A stretch of DNA of 5,884 nt from Candidatus Sumerlaeota bacterium. Its GTDB lineage: Bacteria > Sumerlaeota > Sumerlaeia > JADFCT01. The notes below the pieces were generated by a model. The model worked only from the letters and a program-made list of their open reading frames with translations, searched no databases and was not told the origin of the DNA. The stretch covers positions 1 to 5,884 of the forward strand of contig JAPLSP010000515.1 of the NCBI GenBank assembly GCA_026398575.1, in the 5' to 3' direction. Each line of letters starts with the position of its first letter. Positions within the stretch are counted from its first letter, which is position 1. This document shows positions 4,723 to 5,884 of this stretch, in pieces. The position numbers were made by a program, and so were the translations under genes.

Positions 4723-5884
4723 CGTTGCGAGGACATAATAAGCGCCACGGCGAGTTCCTCTTGGCTCGAGGAGTCCTTTTTGGACAAGGTCGTCAAGATC
4801 ACGCATGGCCGTTTTGCGGATAGCTCCAGTGAGCTGCTGATACTCAGCATTAGTGATACGCCGTTTGTTCAGAAGATGAATCACAATCTTCTGCTGCCGG
4901 TCATTTAACGCGAATTGACTCAGCATTGAGAGCGTGAGGGCGGCTCGCGGCAAGGTTAGCACGAATTGATCCGCACGCTGTTCAAAGACCGGCTCAGGAA
5001 TTCCAGCTTGTTGGCATCGTGCGATCATATCCAATGTTCCCGTCCCGGCCTTCTCGATAAAGTGAGCCAAGAACAGTGGCTCGGCGATCAGGGGATTCTG
5101 CGGGATGGATGCATGAGGATGCCGGAGTTTTTCGGGCGTCAGACCCGGCGGCAACTCGCCCGGATTCCACACCTCCAGGCGGTCGGCAAATAGCATGACT
5201 TGAGTGGCGGCGTTGGAGGTGTAGTCGCGATGGGCGATGGCGTTGACGATAGCCTCGCGCACCGCCTTATAAGGAAGTTCGTATTCAACCTGGCTGGCGG
5301 GAGTATTGTCTTGCGGCGTGACCTTCCGTGCGAGTTTGGCCATGACGAAATCCACGGCGGCATCCACTTGGTCGAACAGCGTTCCTTTATAAATTTGATA
5401 GGATGGGATTGGCTTCTGGACTTGCGTCCCGTGGAAATGCAGGCACTTGGTCTCAGCGGATGGCGCGAATCGTTGCGGGTTATTGCCGAACAGCAACAAG
5501 GCCGCGTGCGTGGGCTGGCCGGCCACCAGCAGGTTCAGGTGCGTCAGAGCCTTTTCTATTGGCGTATCTTCGGGAAGGGCAAAACTGCGTTCGTGCCGCG
5601 CCTGCCCCAGAAACCATTTCAGCTTCTCGCCTGAAATATCGGCGAGCGAAGCGTCCCGCCCGCCCATGGCGTCGAACGGCAACACCCGCAATTCCCCTTT
5701 CTGGGCAAGGTAAGCGACAAGGCTTGCGTAAAGATTATTCCTCAATGCCGGAGCATCGGCAAACCGCCGCCGCACAAGCTGCCCGCCGGCCTTCTGGATC
5801 AGTTGGCGCATCCTCGGATCGCGGCCAGAGTCATCGCCGCTTTTGACCAAAATGATCCGGTACTTGCCTTTCTCGGTGGCCCGG
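4663..5884 (-). CDS. RecG-like (COG2865-type) GHKL-ATPase with C-terminal winged helix, 5' end cut off
   Basis: The frame is open at the right edge; 406 residues are visible, ending in TAA. A TTG at 5850 is not the start, since the frame continues upstream as ATEKGKYRIILVK. Counting from that TTG as residue 1: PFDAMGGRDASLADI (58-72), THLNLLVAGQPTHAALLLFG (103-122), FHGTQVQKPIPSYQIYKGT (139-157), the ATPase N-box REAIVNAIAHRDY (198-210), the nucleotide-binding segment DRLEVWNPGELPPGL (223-237) and the glycine motif EKAGTGTLDMI (266-276). Residues about 314-375 form a winged helix (RITNAEYQQLTG). This is the ATP-binding half of RecG-related putative regulators, not the RecG helicase itself. 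From memory, close relatives often begin with a DUF4062 domain; here that part would lie off the window. The tail after residue 376 (WDINGTNGT then a lysine run and NGT) is repeat-encoded. Such proteins are frequent near restriction genes; the true substrate is unknown. Confidence 0.88.
   Translation of the reverse strand, partial: RATEKGKYRIILVKSGDDSGRDPRMRQLIQKAGGQLVRRRFADAPALRNNLYASLVAYLAQKGELRVLPFDAMGGRDASLADISGEKLKWFLGQARHERSFALPEDTPIEKALTHLNLLVAGQPTHAALLLFGNNPQRFAPSAETKCLHFHGTQVQKPIPSYQIYKGTLFDQVDAAVDFVMAKLARKVTPQDNTPASQVEYELPYKAVREAIVNAIAHRDYTSNAATQVMLFADRLEVWNPGELPPGLTPEKLRHPHASIPQNPLIAEPLFLAHFIEKAGTGTLDMIARCQQAGIPEPVFEQRADQFVLTLPRAALTLSMLSQFALNDRQQKIVIHLLNKRRITNAEYQQLTGAIRKTAMRDLDDLVQKGLLEPRGTRRGAYYVLATKWDINGTNGTGSAKKKNGT

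Noticed and set aside
4534..4908. Plus-strand frame of 124 codons crossing the repeat region.
   Set aside because: It is made of repeat DNA plus the antisense of the winged-helix coding sequence.
5200..5634. Plus-strand open frames opposite the RecG-like gene.
   Set aside because: The minus-strand frame has the family motifs; the opposite frames have none and no ribosome-binding site.
5848..5850. TTG as the start codon of the RecG-like gene.
   Set aside because: The frame continues to the window edge with family-like sequence, so the true start lies outside the window.

Overview
The window holds three protein genes, all on the minus strand, plus a repeat-rich non-coding spacer of about 0.9 kb. 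It looks like part of a bacterial defence (restriction) island. No ribosomal, tRNA or core metabolic gene is present to fix the taxon. Moderate-to-high GC (about 58% in sampled lines of the outer genes), an 8-bp AGACGCGG-type tandem repeat and the gene families would fit a large-genome environmental bacterium (for example a planctomycete/verrucomicrobial or deltaproteobacterial type), but this is only an impression.

Right to left, in the direction of transcription: (1) 4663-5884 is the 3' part of a RecG-like (COG2865-type) GHKL-ATPase protein with a C-terminal winged helix. It is open at the right edge, and its last residues are encoded by a short DNA repeat that also occurs downstream of the stop. 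(2) 3755-4662 is a spacer with three clusters of related 9-11 bp repeats (the copies nearest the gene overlap its 3' end), a 100-nt nested palindrome containing a terminator-like hairpin, seven 8-bp tandem repeats, and a likely promoter/operator region. (3) 2264-3754 is a complete DUF262 (GmrS/ParB-like fold) protein of 496 residues. (4) 1-2122 is the first 707 residues of a single-chain restriction-modification enzyme (Type ISP/Type IIG-like) with an N-terminal PD-(D/E)XK nuclease and a gamma-class N6-adenine methyltransferase. It is open at the left edge and has no helicase between the two domains.

The most notable non-coding signal is a 47-nt element present twice, at almost the same distance (about 65 nt) upstream of the start codons of the DUF262 gene and the restriction-modification gene. 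It suggests the two genes are controlled in parallel, or that the lower-GC DUF262 gene is a module bracketed by direct repeats. The restriction-modification gene also contains a perfect 22-bp palindrome. The individual gene families are known; the combination of a single-chain R-M enzyme, a stand-alone DUF262 protein and a RecG-like ATPase with shared control DNA is the candidate system here, and its function as a unit is inference.
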